The notes under the pieces are model-generated. The model saw only the letters and a program-made list of their open reading frames with translations. It ran no database searches and was not told where the DNA came from. A stretch of 64,000 bases of DNA from Aestuariibaculum sp. M13. Its GTDB lineage: Bacteria > Bacteroidota > Bacteroidia > Flavobacteriales > Flavobacteriaceae. The stretch covers positions 387,548 through 451,547 of the forward strand of contig NZ_JANIAC010000001.1 in assembly GCF_024723255.1 (NCBI RefSeq). Direction: 5' to 3'. Shown piece after piece: positions 61,517 to 64,000 of this stretch. The stretch's first letter is position 1. Each line of letters begins with the position of its first letter. Made by a program: the position numbers and the translations under genes.

Positions 61517-61554
61517 AAAAAGCCTTCGAGTATAAAAATACAAGAAGGCTTTTA
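61517..61554 (-). terminator. Hairpin between rpoC and the DUF3467 gene
   Basis: A 10-bp stem AAAAGCCTTC / GAAGGCTTTT with a loop of about 16 bases could stop or weaken transcription from rpoC into the DUF3467 gene. Confidence 0.65.
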
Positions 61555-61565
61555 TGTTTAAAGAC

Positions 61566-61581
61566 TCCTGCCTTCGCAGGA
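61566..61581. repeat. Short TCCTGC/GCAGGA hairpin
   Basis: A TCCTGCcttcGCAGGA hairpin lies right after the rpoC stop codon. The sequence resembles the TTCCTGCGAAGGCAGGAA repeats common in intergenic DNA of many bacteria. Confidence 0.4.
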
Positions 61582-61588
61582 AATCTTA

Positions 61589-64000
61589 TTAGTTATAATT
61601 TAATTCTTGCTTTACTTGCATCATTTCGTCGAATTCTTCTTTAGAACCAACGATAATGTCTTGGTATTTACGTAAACCTGTACCTGCAGGAATTCTGTGT
61701 CCTACAATTACATTTTCTTTCAAGCCTTCTAAGTTATCAATCTTACCAGCTACTGCTGCTTCGTTAAGTACCTTAGTAGTTTCCTGGAACGACGCTGCCG
61801 AAATAAATGATTTCGTTTGTAACGACGCTCTTGTAATACCTTGTAATATAGGCGTAGCGGTTGCTGGTCTAGCATCTCTAGCCGATACCAATGCTTTATC
61901 TTCTCTTCTTAGTAATGAGTTCTCATCTCTTAACTGACGAGCAGAAACAATCTGTCCGTTTTTAAGGTTTGTAGAATCTCCAGAATCTTCAACAACTTTC
62001 AATCCGAAAATGGCATCATTTTCCTGAATGAAATCTGCTTTGTGAACTAATTGATCTTCTAAGAATAAGGTATCACCAGAATCGATAATTTGTACTTTAC
62101 GCATCATCTGTCTAACAACAACCTCGAAGTGTTTATCGTTAATTTTCACCCCTTGTAAACGGTATACCTCTTGTACTTCGTTTACTAAGTATTGTTGAAC
62201 AGCTGAAGGTCCTTTAATATTTAAGATATCTTCCGGAGTTACAGAACCATCTGATAAAGGCATACCTGCTTTAACGTAATCATTCTCTTGTACAAGAATC
62301 TGATTCGATAATTTAACTAGGTACTTCTTAACTTCACCTAACTTAGATTCAACAACGATCTCACGGTTACCACGTTTGATTTTACCGAAAGAAACCACAC
62401 CATCAATTTCACTAACTACAGCTGGGTTAGATGGGTTACGTGCTTCGAATAACTCGGTTACACGTGGTAAACCTCCTGTAATATCCCCTGCCTTAGCAGA
62501 TTTACGAGGAATCTTAACTAATACCTTACCAACAGTAATCTTATCTCCATCATTAATCATTAAGTGAGAACCTACCGGTAAGTTGTAAGAACGCATTGTT
62601 TCACCTTTAGAATCTTCGATATGAAGTGTTGGAATTAACTTCTTATTTCTAGATTCAGAGATTACTTTCTCTTGGAAACCTGTTTGCTCATCAATTTCTA
62701 CTTGGTAAGTTACCCCTTGCTCGATATTTTCATATCTCACTTTTCCGGCGAATTCTGAAATAATTACACCGTTATATGGATCCCAAGAACAAACGACATC
62801 ACCTTTACTTAATTCCTGACCGTTTTCGATCATTAAAGTAGAACCGTAAGGAATGTTATTCGTACTTAATGCAATACCAGTTTTCTTATCGATTAACTTA
62901 ATCTCAGTTGTACGAGAAATAACAATATCAACTTCGTTTCCTTCGCTATCAGTACCTTTAACCGTTTTTAAATCTTCGATTTCAGCGATACCGTCAAACT
63001 TAACGATTAATTTATTTTCTTCTGAAATGTTACCAGCAATACCCCCTACGTGGAACGTACGAAGTGTTAACTGTGTACCAGGCTCACCAATAGACTGTGC
63101 TGCCACAACTCCAACTGCTTCACCCATTTGAACCATTTTACCGGTTGCAAGGTTACGACCGTAACATTTAGCACAAATACCTTGTAAAGCTTCACAACTT
63201 AAAGCAGAACGTACTTCGATTTTCTCTAATGGAGAATCTCCAATAGCTTTCGCAATATGATCTTCAATTAATTGTCCTGAAGCAACCAATAACTCATCTG
63301 TTAATGGATGGTAAACATCGTTTAATGATACACGTCCTTCAATTCTTTCAGCTAAAGTTTCAACAACTTCATCATTTTTCTTTAATGGCTCTACTTCTAC
63401 ACCTCTTAATGTACCACAATCTTCAGAGTTGATGATAACATCTTGAGAAACGTCTACTAAACGACGTGTTAAGTAACCAGCATCTGCCGTTTTAAGAGCG
63501 GTATCCGCAAGACCTTTACGAGCACCGTGCGTAGAGATGAAGTATTCTAAAATTGAAAGACCTTCCTTAAAGTTCGAAAGAATCGGGTTTTCAATAATCT
63601 CTCCACCACCTGCATTCGATTTTTTAGGTTTCGCCATTAATCCACGCATACCTGTTAACTGACGAATCTGCTCTTTCGAACCACGCGCTCCAGAATCAAG
63701 CATCATGAATACCGAGTTAAATCCTTGTTGGTCTTCACGAATACGTTTCATAGACAACTCGGTTAACTCTGCGTTGGTCGATGTCCAAATGTCAATCACC
63801 TGGTTGTAACGCTCGTTGTTGGTAATAAGTCCCATGTTATAGTTACCTGTAATACCCTCAACTAAACCGTTAGCTTTATCAATCATACCTTGTTTTTCAG
63901 CTGGGATAATAATATCACCTAAACTGAATGATAATCCACCCTGGAATGCAAACTTAAATCCTAAAGTTCTAATCGCATCTAAGAAATCTGCGGTTTCAGG
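61589..64000 (-). CDS. rpoC: DNA-directed RNA polymerase subunit beta' (5' end outside window)
   Basis: The frame runs open from the right edge of the window and gives the last 803 residues, ending KQELNYN. It includes [26 protein letters not shown] (trigger-loop/bridge helix area), the zinc site [15 protein letters not shown] with its partner cysteine at CGTLRG, and [29 protein letters not shown]. The end of the domain is [16 protein letters not shown]. Its full length would be about 1430 residues in this phylum, so about 600 residues lie outside the window. The gene is followed by DUF3467 on the same strand. Confidence 0.98.
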   Translation of the reverse strand, partial: PETADFLDAIRTLGFKFAFQGGLSFSLGDIIIPAEKQGMIDKANGLVEGITGNYNMGLITNNERYNQVIDIWTSTNAELTELSMKRIREDQQGFNSVFMMLDSGARGSKEQIRQLTGMRGLMAKPKKSNAGGGEIIENPILSNFKEGLSILEYFISTHGARKGLADTALKTADAGYLTRRLVDVSQDVIINSEDCGTLRGVEVEPLKKNDEVVETLAERIEGRVSLNDVYHPLTDELLVASGQLIEDHIAKAIGDSPLEKIEVRSALSCEALQGICAKCYGRNLATGKMVQMGEAVGVVAAQSIGEPGTQLTLRTFHVGGIAGNISEENKLIVKFDGIAEIEDLKTVKGTDSEGNEVDIVISRTTEIKLIDKKTGIALSTNNIPYGSTLMIENGQELSKGDVVCSWDPYNGVIISEFAGKVRYENIEQGVTYQVEIDEQTGFQEKVISESRNKKLIPTLHIEDSKGETMRSYNLPVGSHLMINDGDKITVGKVLVKIPRKSAKAGDITGGLPRVTELFEARNPSNPAVVSEIDGVVSFGKIKRGNREIVVESKLGEVKKYLVKLSNQILVQENDYVKAGMPLSDGSVTPEDILNIKGPSAVQQYLVNEVQEVYRLQGVKINDKHFEVVVRQMMRKVQIIDSGDTLFLEDQLVHKADFIQENDAIFGLKVVEDSGDSTNLKNGQIVSARQLRDENSLLRREDKALVSARDARPATATPILQGITRASLQTKSFISAASFQETTKVLNEAAVAGKIDNLEGLKENVIVGHRIPAGTGLRKYQDIIVGSKEEFDEMMQVKQELNYN

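Overview
The window looks like chromosomal DNA from a marine member of the Flavobacteriaceae (Bacteroidota). The evidence is low G+C content, promoters of the Bacteroidota type (TTG, about 19 bp, TAnnTTTG), almost no Shine-Dalgarno sites, an extended SecA without the C-terminal zinc tail, an ABC-permease/M1-peptidase fusion, DUF4295 next to rpmG, and an S9D-type glutamyl peptidase. No prophage, plasmid, CRISPR array or complete insertion sequence was seen. The sulfotransferases and the PAPS-handling genes fit a marine lifestyle. The genus cannot be named from this window. Region 1 (1-10705, mostly minus strand) is one end of a surface-polysaccharide locus. It holds Wza- and Wzc-like export proteins, CysQ and CysC, a Wzm/Wzt-type ABC exporter, two dissimilar sulfotransferases, and a radical-SAM protein fused to a polysaccharide pyruvyl transferase domain that runs off the left edge. 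CysC makes the sulfate donor PAPS, the sulfotransferases would use it, CysQ removes the inhibitory by-product PAP, and two export systems are present. The simplest reading is production of a sulfated, possibly pyruvylated, polysaccharide. Region 2 (10809-35792) is mostly housekeeping: uup, a GIY-YIG gene broken by a nonsense codon and flanked by inverted repeats, a methyltransferase, the cobalamin adenosyltransferase, DUF2795, secA, an M23 peptidase, rimO, a serine hydrolase, rpmB-rpmG-DUF4295 and then ftsY, cinA with an Hpt protein, an FAH-family hydrolase, an exonuclease, a lipoyl E2 subunit, a GT2 glycosyltransferase, recR, a sodium symporter and an outer-membrane receptor. Region 3 (35793-55400) holds fabH, an S9 peptidase, htpG, an ABC ATPase with its permease-peptidase fusion, several lipoproteins, MOSC and DUF3052-like proteins, a DEAD-box helicase, a VanX-like dipeptidase, DUF819 and DUF4369 proteins. 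Two long intergenic stretches (35793-36275 and 52633-53269) carry promoter and terminator signals that suggest small RNAs. Region 4 (55400-64000) holds two tandem tRNA-Thr genes that each have a terminator, several small unrecognised ORFs, an idi-queD-manA operon, prfC, a mono-cluster 4Fe-4S protein behind a 16-bp perfect palindrome, DUF3467, and the 3' 60 percent or so of rpoC. Short hairpins ending in TGACA/TGTCA recur between genes and look like a REP-type repeat family. The most interesting leads are the radical-SAM/pyruvyl transferase fusion within the sulfation locus, and the pairing of the GIY-YIG gene with inverted repeats.
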